A DNA stretch of 21,849 bases from JBHEPS01 sp046261635 (GTDB taxonomy: Bacteria; Acidobacteriota; Thermoanaerobaculia; Gp7-AA8): the NCBI GenBank assembly GCA_046261635.1, contig JBHEOL010000023.1:1-21849 (forward strand), in the 5' to 3' direction. The notes under the pieces were generated by a model. That model was given only the letters and a program-made list of their open reading frames with translations, was not told the origin of the DNA and made no database searches. The translations under genes and the position numbers were made by a program. The number at the start of each line of letters is the position of its first letter. Within the stretch, counting starts at the first letter, position 1. This document shows positions 1 through 6,766 of this stretch, piece after piece.

Positions 1-83
1 GCCGCGTCCTGAAGGCGACCGGAGGGAAGGCGGATCCGGTCGTCGTCCGAGAAGTGCTCGAGCAGATCCTTCCCGGGAAATGA
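1..83 (+). CDS. gatB: GatB C-terminal tail (partial, 5' end outside window)
   Basis: The reading frame is open from base 3 and ends at TGA 81-83, giving 26 residues that include VLKATGGKADPVVV and end ILPGK. A K-x-TGGKA-[DN]-P segment followed by a short hydrophobic helix is the usual end of the GatB/YqeY tRNA-binding domain of aspartyl/glutamyl-tRNA amidotransferase subunit B. That enzyme amidates misacylated Glu-tRNA(Gln) or Asp-tRNA(Asn) in the cytoplasm. A stand-alone YqeY-type protein is the main alternative, because only the tail is visible. The gene converges on the DUF4412 gene and shares a terminator with it. Confidence 0.6.
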   Translation, partial: RVLKATGGKADPVVVREVLEQILPGK

Positions 84-111
84 AAAAGGCCCGGGCACGA
101 GGCCGGGCCTT
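84..111. terminator. Bidirectional Rho-independent terminator
   Basis: A perfect 9-bp stem (AAGGCCCGG at 86-94 with CCGGGCCTT at 103-111) has an 8-nt loop. Read on the minus strand, the stem is followed by a run of five T (83-87), so it should best terminate the DUF4412 gene. On the plus strand only TT follows. It sits between two converging genes. Confidence 0.75.
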
Positions 112-133
112 CGCCGCTCGCGGCCCTTTGGTC

Positions 134-928
134 TCAGCGGCGGCCGATGTTCTGCATCGCCTCGAGAGGAGACTCCCCCTTCTCGTAGCCAGCGGGGATC
201 TCGAACTCCGAGTCGGCGATATTCGTCTTCTCGATGGACGTGACTTCCATGGTGGTGGTCTGCGTATCCGTCTTCTTCCCCTGTCCGGTCGTCGTCGTGA
301 TGATCTGTTTGAGCGGGAAGCCCTTGACGGCCGCGGTCTGAGCCTCGATCAGCTTGTCGAGGTCCTCCATCCCGGTGCGCAGCCCGCGCATCTGGACGAA
401 GGACATGCTGTCCTGCGGAATCTGGTTGGTCGACCACGACTCGGTTTTCATGTCGATGTGGGAGCTGCGGTTCATTCCCATGATCTTCATCGCCAGGTCG
501 TAGGATGTGGTCACCACGTACTTGCGGGTGGGGTATCCCTGGATCGTTCCACCGTCTCCGCCGTCGGTGACCTCGACGCTCTGGTTGTCGATGGACATCT
601 GGAACATGCCGCCCATCGACTTCATCATGTTGCCCATCGCCTGGAAGGTGTCTTCCAGCGAAAGCTCGTAGTAGGTTTTCTTCTTCGTGTCGAGAACGAG
701 AAGCGTCTTTCCGCCGTCCTTCGAGATCACGACGGAATTGTCCTGGAACATGACGTTGTCGCCTTCGCGAAGATCGAGGCGCATGTTGGCGCCTTCGACC
801 TTGGCCGTGCCGATCATCTTCGTACCACCGCGGCCGGAGGTCACGCTGCTGAATTCATACTTGAGGCCGGCAGAAGCCGTGCTCGCGACGAAAGCGAGCG
901 CGCCGAGGAGTAACACGATGCGTTTCAT
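134..928 (-). CDS. Secreted DUF4412 domain protein
   Basis: This 264-residue protein begins MKRIVLLLGALAFVASTASA, a clear Sec signal peptide cleaved after ASA. The mature part is beta-rich (LKYEFSSVTSGRGG, then repeated strand-forming segments) and ends with SEFEIPAGYEKGE, typical of the DUF4412 family found in cell envelopes. A Met-rich segment (QAMGNMMKSMGGMFQM) lies in the middle. The ATG at 928 is chosen because GGAGG lies about 8 nt upstream and the signal peptide starts there; the frame stays open 55 codons further upstream, but that part looks random. The biochemical role of the family is unknown. It is divergent from the FadL-like gene. Confidence 0.8.
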   Translation of the reverse strand: MKRIVLLLGALAFVASTASAGLKYEFSSVTSGRGGTKMIGTAKVEGANMRLDLREGDNVMFQDNSVVISKDGGKTLLVLDTKKKTYYELSLEDTFQAMGNMMKSMGGMFQMSIDNQSVEVTDGGDGGTIQGYPTRKYVVTTSYDLAMKIMGMNRSSHIDMKTESWSTNQIPQDSMSFVQMRGLRTGMEDLDKLIEAQTAAVKGFPLKQIITTTTGQGKKTDTQTTTMEVTSIEKTNIADSEFEIPAGYEKGESPLEAMQNIGRR

Positions 929-1131
929 GGGGAACCCTCCAGGAGATCTGTGGACTTCGGGGCATTGTACCGCTTTTGCATGGTGATACCATTCGTGTCC
1001 GGCCCTTCTGAAAGGTCCCGCATTGCTGGCCGGGGGGAGTCGATCTGATTCGCAGCTCTCGTTCCGCCGAACGGCCCGCAATTTCGTCGCCACAACCGAT
1101 CCCAGTGCTCGTCGAGGGAGGATCTTTTCAA

Positions 1132-2412
1132 GTGAAGCGTCTCGTCCTGCTGTCCCTTCTCCTCACAATCGCGCTCACCCCGTCAGCCGTCGCAGCCGGC
1201 TTCTCGCTGTTCGAACAGGGGGCGAAGGCCACCGCCCTCGGCGGAGCCTTCACGGCCACGGCCGACGATCCCTCCGCGATCTTCTACAACGTCGCCGGAC
1301 TCGCCTACCAGCGGGAGATGTCGGCAACCATGGGGGCCACCTTCATCACGTACTCGTCCGAGTTCACGGGCGACCCCGGTTCGCCCTACCCCGGCGCCGG
1401 CGTGAGTGAGTTCTACGCCGACCATGTCTTCATCATCCCGAATGCCTATCTGGTGATTCCGATTGGAGAGAACGCCGCGTTCGGAATCGGCCAGTTCACC
1501 CCGTTCGGCCTTCGCACCGATTGGAAGGATCCGAACCGCTTCTCCGGACGATTCATCTCGCAGGACGCGAACATCAAGAGCCTCGCGATCCAGCCTTCCT
1601 TCGCGATGAAGTCGTCCGACGGACGGTTCGCCGGCGGGATCGGCCTGCAGTACCTGGCCTCGCACATCTCGTTCGAGCGCAACATCCCGGCTGTCTTCAT
1701 CGACCGGGTCTACGATGCGGCGCACGTCCGGCTCAACAGCGACTGGAATGACGGATGGGGATGGAACGTCGGCCTGATGTACCGGCCGAACGATGCATGG
1801 AGCTTCGGGGTCAACTACCGGGCCCCGATCGACATCGATTTCGAAGGGGACGCGAAGTTCATCCAGATTCCGACCGGCAGTCCCCAGCTCGACGCCGTGT
1901 TCGCCAGCCGGATTCCGCCGAACCAGAACATCACCACCGCGATCGAGTTTCCCTCGGTCTTCCACTTCGGAGTTGCGACCACGCTCATCCCCAACTGGCG
2001 CGTCGAGCTCGACATGGTCCAGACCGAATGGAGCAGCTTCGATCAGCTGCTCGTCGACTTCGAGCAGACCCCGGAGGCGAATCTGGACATTCCCCAGGAT
2101 TGGAATGATGCCCGCTCCTATCGGATCGGCGGGAGCCGTCCGGTGACCGATCACTGGACCGTTCGTCTCGGGGCGCTGTACGACGAGACGCCGCAGCCGC
2201 TCGAAGGGGCCGGCCCGCTCCTCCCGGACGCGGACCGCTACGGAGTCACCTTTGGTCTCGGCTGGCAGCGCGGTCCATGGACGGTCGACCTCAGCGAGTT
2301 CGCCCTCTTCTTCGCCGAGCGCGACACGCGCGGAGGAAACCGCGACAACTTCAACGGAACCTACGAGACCAGCGCCAACCTCTTGAGCTTCAACGTCGGA
2401 TACACCTTCTAA
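1132..2412 (+). CDS. FadL/OmpP1/TodX-family outer-membrane transport protein
   Basis: This 426-residue protein starts with GTG at 1132, about 10 nt after GGAGG. A signal peptide (KRLVLLSLLLTIALTPSAVAA) precedes GFSLFEQGAKATALGGAF and DDPSAIFYNVAGLA, the N-terminal hatch signature of the FadL family (usually NPAGLA, here NVAGLA). The rest is a run of amphipathic beta strands ending in a terminal Phe (GYTF), as expected for BAM-dependent outer-membrane barrels. FadL relatives carry long-chain fatty acids or other hydrophobic molecules across the outer membrane; the substrate here cannot be read from sequence. It forms an operon with the SGNH hydrolase 12 bp downstream, which suggests lipid release and uptake. 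Confidence 0.88.
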   Translation: MKRLVLLSLLLTIALTPSAVAAGFSLFEQGAKATALGGAFTATADDPSAIFYNVAGLAYQREMSATMGATFITYSSEFTGDPGSPYPGAGVSEFYADHVFIIPNAYLVIPIGENAAFGIGQFTPFGLRTDWKDPNRFSGRFISQDANIKSLAIQPSFAMKSSDGRFAGGIGLQYLASHISFERNIPAVFIDRVYDAAHVRLNSDWNDGWGWNVGLMYRPNDAWSFGVNYRAPIDIDFEGDAKFIQIPTGSPQLDAVFASRIPPNQNITTAIEFPSVFHFGVATTLIPNWRVELDMVQTEWSSFDQLLVDFEQTPEANLDIPQDWNDARSYRIGGSRPVTDHWTVRLGALYDETPQPLEGAGPLLPDADRYGVTFGLGWQRGPWTVDLSEFALFFAERDTRGGNRDNFNGTYETSANLLSFNVGYTF

Positions 2413-2424
2413 AGGAGTCCCTGC

Positions 2425-3837
2425 ATGTCTCGGAAGAATTCAATCCAATGCGGTCTCGTCCTGGCGATGCTTCTGGTCGCCGCCTTCCCCGCGCTCGCCG
2501 CCCGGGGCGAGGCTGACTTCACCCGTTACGTCGCTCTCGGCGATTCCTACGGAGCCGGCGTCTCGAATGGCTCGGTCGTCGTCTCGCATCAAATGTGGAG
2601 CTACCCCTCGGTCATCGCGCGCCAGGTCGGGATCCCCGTCTGCGGCGCGGATCCCGGCTGCATCGGTTTTCAGCAGCCGCTGGTGAGCCAGCCCGGCATC
2701 GGTCCGGAGCTGGTGCTGCAGAGCATCTCACCGCTGGTCATCGGACCGAAGGCCGCACAGTCCGGCTCGCCGATCAACCTGATGCTCCAGCGTCCTTACA
2801 ACAACCTGAGCGTCCCCGGGTTCCGCGTCGGCAACCTGCTGACGACCACGGGCGCCGAGCAGGGGTCGGGTGCGGCTCAGTTCATCCTTCGGGGGCAGGC
2901 ACCGGCCGTTCATCAGGCTCTCGCTCTCAACCCGACGTTCATCAGTCTCTGGATCGGCGGCAATGACGTTCTCGGGGGCGTTCTCGCGGCCGACCCCGCC
3001 GTCATGACTCCGATCGAGGCCTTCCGCACCAGCTATGCACAGGTGCTCGACACCCTCATCGCCGGAGCACCGAACGCGGGGATGGTCACAGGGACGATCT
3101 CCAATCCGATCCTCATCCCCTTCGCGACGACGGTGCCTCCGGTCCTGGTGAACCCGGCGACCAACCAGCCCGTTCTCGGGCCCGACGGCCTTCCGATCTT
3201 CTTCATCGCCGACCTCGGCGGAGGTCAGATCGGGCAGCTGACACCGGGCTCGCTCGTGACCCTGAGCGCGACGCCCTTTCTCGCGACCGGATACGGCATC
3301 CCGCCGCAGCTCGCGCCGATGTTTCCGCAGCTCCCCGACGCCGGCAAGCCGCTCCCTGCGGGCGTGGTGATCACCACGACCGAGGCGGCGGCAATCGTCG
3401 CCCGGGCCAACGAAGTCAACGACGCCATCCGCGAGATTGCCGGAGCGCGCGACATCCCGGTCGTCGAGTTCGACGAGCTCTTCTCCGACATTCTTGCAGG
3501 CATCAACTTCGCGGGAATCGCGCTCGACGCTTCGTTCATCACCGGCGGAATCTTCAGTCTCGACGGATTTCACCTGACCGACATCGGCTACACCCTCTTC
3601 GCCAACGAGCTGATCGAAACGATCAACGACGCCTATGGCACCGAGATCCCCTTCGCCTCGATCCTCCCGTTCTTCGCGAACAACGCGCCCCGCGAGGAGT
3701 ACGGGTTCACCCCTCCCCTCCAGTCGTTCGTCTTCACGGGCGGAGCGGCGCTCAACTCACTGCTTCAGGTGGGGACGCCCGACGAGGGCGAGGCCGATGA
3801 CCCTCCTCCTGCCCGCCGGCGCGCCACGAGGCGTTGA
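2425..3837 (+). CDS. Secreted SGNH/GDSL-family lipase or esterase
   Basis: This 470-residue protein begins with a signal peptide (residues 1-26, ending FPALAA). Block I is YVALGDSYGAG with nucleophile Ser41, a block II-like NNLSVPG lies near residue 130, block III is IGGND (177-181), and block V is DGFHLTD with Asp380 and His383. These are the catalytic elements of SGNH hydrolases acting on lipid or ester substrates. It is longer than a minimal SGNH enzyme (about 200-250 aa) because of inserted loops around 190-320 and a C-terminal extension ending in a basic tail (ARRRATRR). The start is set by AAGGAG 7 nt upstream. It is co-transcribed with the FadL-like gene, so a role in freeing fatty acids for import is plausible but inferred. 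Confidence 0.87.
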   Translation: MSRKNSIQCGLVLAMLLVAAFPALAARGEADFTRYVALGDSYGAGVSNGSVVVSHQMWSYPSVIARQVGIPVCGADPGCIGFQQPLVSQPGIGPELVLQSISPLVIGPKAAQSGSPINLMLQRPYNNLSVPGFRVGNLLTTTGAEQGSGAAQFILRGQAPAVHQALALNPTFISLWIGGNDVLGGVLAADPAVMTPIEAFRTSYAQVLDTLIAGAPNAGMVTGTISNPILIPFATTVPPVLVNPATNQPVLGPDGLPIFFIADLGGGQIGQLTPGSLVTLSATPFLATGYGIPPQLAPMFPQLPDAGKPLPAGVVITTTEAAAIVARANEVNDAIREIAGARDIPVVEFDELFSDILAGINFAGIALDASFITGGIFSLDGFHLTDIGYTLFANELIETINDAYGTEIPFASILPFFANNAPREEYGFTPPLQSFVFTGGAALNSLLQVGTPDEGEADDPPPARRRATRR

Positions 3838-3860
3838 ACCGAGACAGCGCACTACCGACA

Positions 3861-3892
3861 AAAAGGTGAGCCCCCCGGGGGGCTCGCCTTTT
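3861..3892. terminator. Near-perfect palindromic bidirectional terminator
   Basis: AAAAGGTGAGCCCCCC (3861-3876) pairs with GGGGGGCTCGCCTTTT (3877-3892) with one T-G wobble, giving a GC-rich hairpin flanked by A and T tracts on both strands. It lies 24 bp after the SGNH stop codon and 24 bp from the stop of the converging gene, so it serves both. Confidence 0.85.
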
Positions 3893-3915
3893 CATTTCGA
3901 GAATCGGTTCGAGGA

Positions 3916-4293
3916 TCAGGTTCCGGCCGGGCGTCCACGGGGAGAGGGCCGCGAGATATCGATCATCGCCATCCGCTCCTTCTCGTCGTACCAGCACTGG
4001 AAGCGTTTGATTCCGGGGATCTCGATCTCGTAGTGCCTGAAGAATGTCGGGATGTGAATCGAGGTCGATTTATCGGACTGACGGATCTTTGCAGTCCCTT
4101 CGTCGCTCTTGTCGGATGGGCGGATACCGATCAGCTTGCGCTTCCGGTCGAAAAAAAGATGAGCGCTCGTCCGACCACGCAGATGGAGGATGGAGGCGAC
4201 ATCGGAGGTGAGCCTGATCAATCGCGACTGCACGATGGTCGCGGAAGCGGGCACCGACGTGTCGGGCTGGGGCTCCCATTTCTCGAATGACAT
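3916..4293 (-). CDS. Small conserved-looking protein of unknown function
   Basis: This 125-residue soluble protein begins MSFEKWEPQPDTSVPASAT. The ATG at 4293 is preceded by GAGGAGAGG at good spacing. The core reads as short strands and helices: VQSRLIRLTSDVASILHL, then AHLFFDRKRKLIGIRPS, then a final strand RMAMIDISR. The layout (a helix like a repressor-type N-terminus, a V.L.FD..RK.IGIRP segment, a conserved end) resembles a widespread family of uncharacterised proteins that I know only by pattern. There is no signal peptide or membrane segment. It is transcribed alone from a strong promoter at 4341-4369. No function is claimed. Confidence 0.65.
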   Translation of the reverse strand: MSFEKWEPQPDTSVPASATIVQSRLIRLTSDVASILHLRGRTSAHLFFDRKRKLIGIRPSDKSDEGTAKIRQSDKSTSIHIPTFFRHYEIEIPGIKRFQCWYDEKERMAMIDISRPSPRGRPAGT

Positions 4294-4340
4294 ACCAATC
4301 CTCTCCTCACCCATCCCAGTCTTCGAGGCTGTCAAGTGAC

Positions 4341-4369
4341 ATTAGATAAATTTGCATGGATTTTGTCAA
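4341..4369 (-). promoter_or_regulatory. Sigma-70-type promoter for the 3916-4293 gene
   Basis: On the minus strand TTGACA (4369-4364) is followed by a 17-bp spacer and TCTAAT (4346-4341), matching 6/6 and 5/6 consensus bases. The predicted start of transcription is near 4334, about 40 nt before the ATG. A second TTGACA (4335-4330) lies downstream but has no good -10 box. The region is clearly more AT-rich than its surroundings. Confidence 0.7.
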
Positions 4370-4437
4370 TATTAACCGCTACTGTTTCATGCCAAATAAT
4401 CATTGGAACGGCGGAGAAATTTCCCGAATCGAGGGGA

Positions 4438-4563
4438 AGGGGAGGCAAGATACAAGGCAGAAGGCAGAAGGCAGAAGGCAGAAGTAAAGGCAAAAGCCAA
4501 AGCGCATTTGGTTTTGTTTTTACTTCTGCCTTCTGCCTTCTGCCTTGTATCTTGCCTCCTCCC
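4438..4563. repeat. Inverted repeat built of GGCAGAA heptads (element copy 1)
   Basis: This fills most of the 324-bp gap 4294-4617. The left arm starts GGAGGCAAGATACAA (4441-4455), then has four GGCAGAA heptads and GTAAAGGCAAAAGCC. The right arm (about 4510-4560) is its reverse complement with three heptads, ending TTGTATCTTGCCTCC. The two arms match almost base for base apart from the extra heptad and a few changes near the centre (about 4500-4510), so the RNA or single-stranded DNA could form a hairpin of roughly 55 bp. It lies between two divergent genes, just upstream of comM, unlike copies 2 and 3. Confidence 0.9.
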
Positions 4564-4617
4564 CGCCCCCGAGGTACCCTCGGAAACGGGACTTTCTCGG
4601 CTGGTCGGCGCCAGCCG

Positions 4618-6156
4618 ATGTTTTCGAGAATCATCAGCGCCGCCACCTTCGGCATCGACGCCGTCCGCATCACCATCGAGGTGGACGAGGGAAGCGCCGG
4701 GCCGCCGCGATTCATCATGGTCGGTCTCCCCGACGCGGCCGTCCGCGAGTCGTACGCCCGCGTCAAGTCCGCCCTCGTCAACTGTGGGTTCCCGGCCCAC
4801 ACCGACAACCTGGTCGTCAACCTCTCCCCCGCCGACGTGCGGAAAGAGGGGTCGGGGTTCGATCTCCCGATCGCGGTCGGGATCCTTCACAACGCCTCGA
4901 TCCTCCGCAGCGAGCAGGTGAGCGGCCGGATCTTCGTCGGGGAGCTGTCGCTCGACGGAACGATCGCTCCGATCCGGGGAGCGCTTTCGATCTCCTCCGC
5001 GTTCCGGGGCGACGCCGAGATCCGGGAGATCATCGTCCCCGCTCCGAATGCCGCGGAAGCGGCGGCGGTGAGCGAGGTGCGCGTGATCGGCGCGGCCTCT
5101 CTTCCGGAGTTGGTCGACCATCTCCGAGGGGAGTCACCGATCGATCCCCACCCCGACCAGCCGCTGGTCGAGCCTCCTCTCGAGGGGATCGACTTCGCGG
5201 AGGTCCGGGGCCAGGCGCAGGCCAAGCGCGCGCTCGAAGTCGCCGCGGCGGGAGGGCACAACGCGATGCTGATCGGTCCTCCCGGATCGGGCAAGACGAT
5301 GCTGGCGCGGCGGCTTCCGTCCATTCTTCCGCGCCTTTCCCTTGCGGAGTCGATCGAGACGACGAAGATTCACTCGGTGGCAGGGCTGATCCCGGCGGGC
5401 GCCGGCCTGCTCGCGCGGCGCCCTTTCCGCTCGCCCCACCATACGATCTCGAACGCGGGGCTGGTCGGCGGCGGGACGATTCCGAGGCCTGGCGAAGTCA
5501 GTCTCGCTCACAACGGCGTGCTCTTTCTGGACGAGCTCCCGGAGTTCCGCCGGGACGTTCTCGAGGTCATGCGCCAGCCGCTCGAGGATGGGTTCGTGAC
5601 GATCTCGCGGGCGATGCGGGCGGTCACCTTCCCCTCGCGCTTCACGCTCGCCGCGGCGCTCAACCCCTGTCCGTGCGGCTACTTCAACGATCCGAGGCGC
5701 CGGTGTCAGTGCATCCCCGTCCAGATCACGCGCTATCTGAGCCGGATCTCCGGCCCGCTGCTCGACCGGATCGATCTGCAGGTCGAGGTCCCCGCGCTGT
5801 CCGCCGAGGAGATCGGCTCCCTACAACAAGGAGAGAGCTCGGCCACCATCCGGGAAAGAGTCGAGAAGGCGCGCGCAATCCAGCAGGAGCGATTCCGCAG
5901 GTCGGCGCTTCGATGCAATGCCGAAATGGCCGGGCGGCATCTGAGGCGCTGGTGCGAGCTCGACCCAGGCTCGCGCCGCATGCTGGAGACGGCGCTCGAA
6001 GCGATGGGGCTCTCGGCGCGCGCCTGGGACAGGATTCTGAAGGTGGCGCGGACGATCGCGGACCTCGGCGGCGAGGAGAAGCTCGGCTCCGAGCATGTCG
6101 CCGAGGCGATTCAGTACCGGGCGCTCGACCGCGCGTGGTTCCGGCAGCCGGGGTGA
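4618..6156 (+). CDS. comM: ComM/YifB family Mg-chelatase-like AAA+ ATPase
   Basis: This 512-residue protein has the full ComM layout. There is an N-terminal Lon-protease-like S5 fold domain (1-170, with FIMVGLPDAAVRESYARVKS and LSPADVRKEGSGFDLP). A Mg-chelatase AAA+ core follows, with Walker A GPPGSGKT at 220-227, Walker B VLFLDE at 301-306, and the family Cys cluster CPCGYFNDPRRRCQC at 351-365. A C-terminal helical domain (405-505) closes it. ComM is a hexameric helicase that promotes branch migration when transformed DNA is integrated; YifB is the same family. The ATG at 4618 fits family N-termini (MFSRI). The frame stays open 94 codons upstream through the heptad repeat, but that is an effect of the repeat. 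No clear Shine-Dalgarno sequence is visible. Confidence 0.93.
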   Translation: MFSRIISAATFGIDAVRITIEVDEGSAGPPRFIMVGLPDAAVRESYARVKSALVNCGFPAHTDNLVVNLSPADVRKEGSGFDLPIAVGILHNASILRSEQVSGRIFVGELSLDGTIAPIRGALSISSAFRGDAEIREIIVPAPNAAEAAAVSEVRVIGAASLPELVDHLRGESPIDPHPDQPLVEPPLEGIDFAEVRGQAQAKRALEVAAAGGHNAMLIGPPGSGKTMLARRLPSILPRLSLAESIETTKIHSVAGLIPAGAGLLARRPFRSPHHTISNAGLVGGGTIPRPGEVSLAHNGVLFLDELPEFRRDVLEVMRQPLEDGFVTISRAMRAVTFPSRFTLAAALNPCPCGYFNDPRRRCQCIPVQITRYLSRISGPLLDRIDLQVEVPALSAEEIGSLQQGESSATIRERVEKARAIQQERFRRSALRCNAEMAGRHLRRWCELDPGSRRMLETALEAMGLSARAWDRILKVARTIADLGGEEKLGSEHVAEAIQYRALDRAWFRQPG

Positions 6157-6189
6157 AAAAAAAGGACTCCGGAGCAAGTCCGGAGTCCT
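6157..6189. terminator. Bidirectional terminator between comM and the small thioredoxin-like gene
   Basis: AGGACTCCGGA (6163-6173) pairs perfectly with TCCGGAGTCCT (6179-6189) around a GCAAG loop. An A tract (6156-6163) on the plus strand becomes a T run on the minus strand, so termination is strongest for the minus gene ending at 6213. Confidence 0.85.
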
Positions 6190-6212
6190 CATTCACGTCG
6201 ATGGACCGCCGC

Positions 6213-6452
6213 TCAGGTTTCGGCGGGGATTTCGCCCCGCAGCATCTTGCTGAGCGCTTGCGGATTCGGATTCACGAAAATCTCGCCGTCGATTTCGACG
6301 ATCGGATCTTCAAGTGCGCCGTAGAGGCGTTTTCCCAATCCCTTCAGATCTTCCGCTCGAATCAGCTCGTAATCGAGCCGGCTGTCCGTCAACAGGAGCG
6401 CGAGGGCATTGCCCTTTTCGCGCTTACGGCTCGGGTAAAATCGGATATGCAT
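6213..6452 (-). CDS. Small cysteine-free thioredoxin/glutaredoxin-fold-like protein
   Basis: This 79-residue protein starts MHIRFYPSRKREKGNALALL at ATG 6452, with GGAAGGGAGG about 8 nt upstream. The order strand (HIRFYPS), helix, strand (YELIRAED), helix, then DPIVEIDGEIFVNPNPQALSKML resembles a glutaredoxin. In that fold a cis-Pro and an IDG turn precede the last strand and helix. The place where a CxxC or CxxS motif would sit reads PSRKREKG, and the protein has no cysteine at all, so a redox role is unlikely. It may be a binding-only version of the fold. The fold call is inference from pattern; a plain hypothetical protein is the alternative. Confidence 0.6.
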   Translation of the reverse strand: MHIRFYPSRKREKGNALALLLTDSRLDYELIRAEDLKGLGKRLYGALEDPIVEIDGEIFVNPNPQALSKMLRGEIPAET

Positions 6453-6590
6453 ACCCAAACCCTCCCTTCCACTGACTGGTCAATGCTCTACCCGTGGAAA
6501 TTGGCAAGAAGCATTCCAGTCGTCTGCTCCCCGCCAGTAGGCGGCATTGCCCGACCGGACATTGTGACACGAGTGACCGGAACCTCCTAG

Positions 6591-6652
6591 TAGCCGGGGC
6601 TTTCCAGGTAGCCGGGGCTTTCCAGGTGGCCGGGGCTTTCCAGCCCCGGCTA
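6591..6652. repeat. Three 18-bp direct repeats ending in a perfect hairpin
   Basis: Three tandem units with consensus TAGCCGGGGCTTTCCAGG (6591-6608, 6609-6626, 6627-6644) are followed by CCCGGCTA. The last unit folds with it: GCCGGGGCT (6629-6637), loop TTCC, AGCCCCGGC (6642-6650). They lie in the 314-bp gap 6453-6766, downstream of the ABC exporter operon. The remainder of that gap (6453-6590 and 6653-6746) shows no gene or other structure that I can support. Confidence 0.85.
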
Positions 6653-6746
6653 GTGCCACGCCAGCGGAAGAGGAGCAAACCCAGCGGTGAACGCGTTCGC
6701 AGCGTCACCTGCAGGATCACGCTCCGTGGGACGAGGCCGGGGGGGG

Positions 6747-6764
6747 GGCTGGAAAGCCGTGGCC
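6747..6764 (-). repeat. Degenerate inverted copy of the 18-bp unit
   Basis: Read on the minus strand this is GGCCACGGCTTTCCAGCC, 16 of 18 bases matching the third unit at 6627-6644 when aligned from GGCC. It begins 2 nt after the TGA stop (6767-6769) of the ABC exporter gene and lies opposite in orientation to the triplet at 6591, so the two clusters form a long-range inverted pair. Confidence 0.6.
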
Positions 6765-6766
6765 AC

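Noticed and set aside
4336..4617. Upstream extension of ComM by 94 codons
   Set aside because: The extension translates the GGCAGAA repeat, which lacks stops in every frame; family members begin at the MFSRI-type start.
4545..6590. Long plus-strand frame overlapping comM in another frame
   Set aside because: Arg/Gly/Pro-rich composition without motifs, while the ComM frame shows all family motifs.
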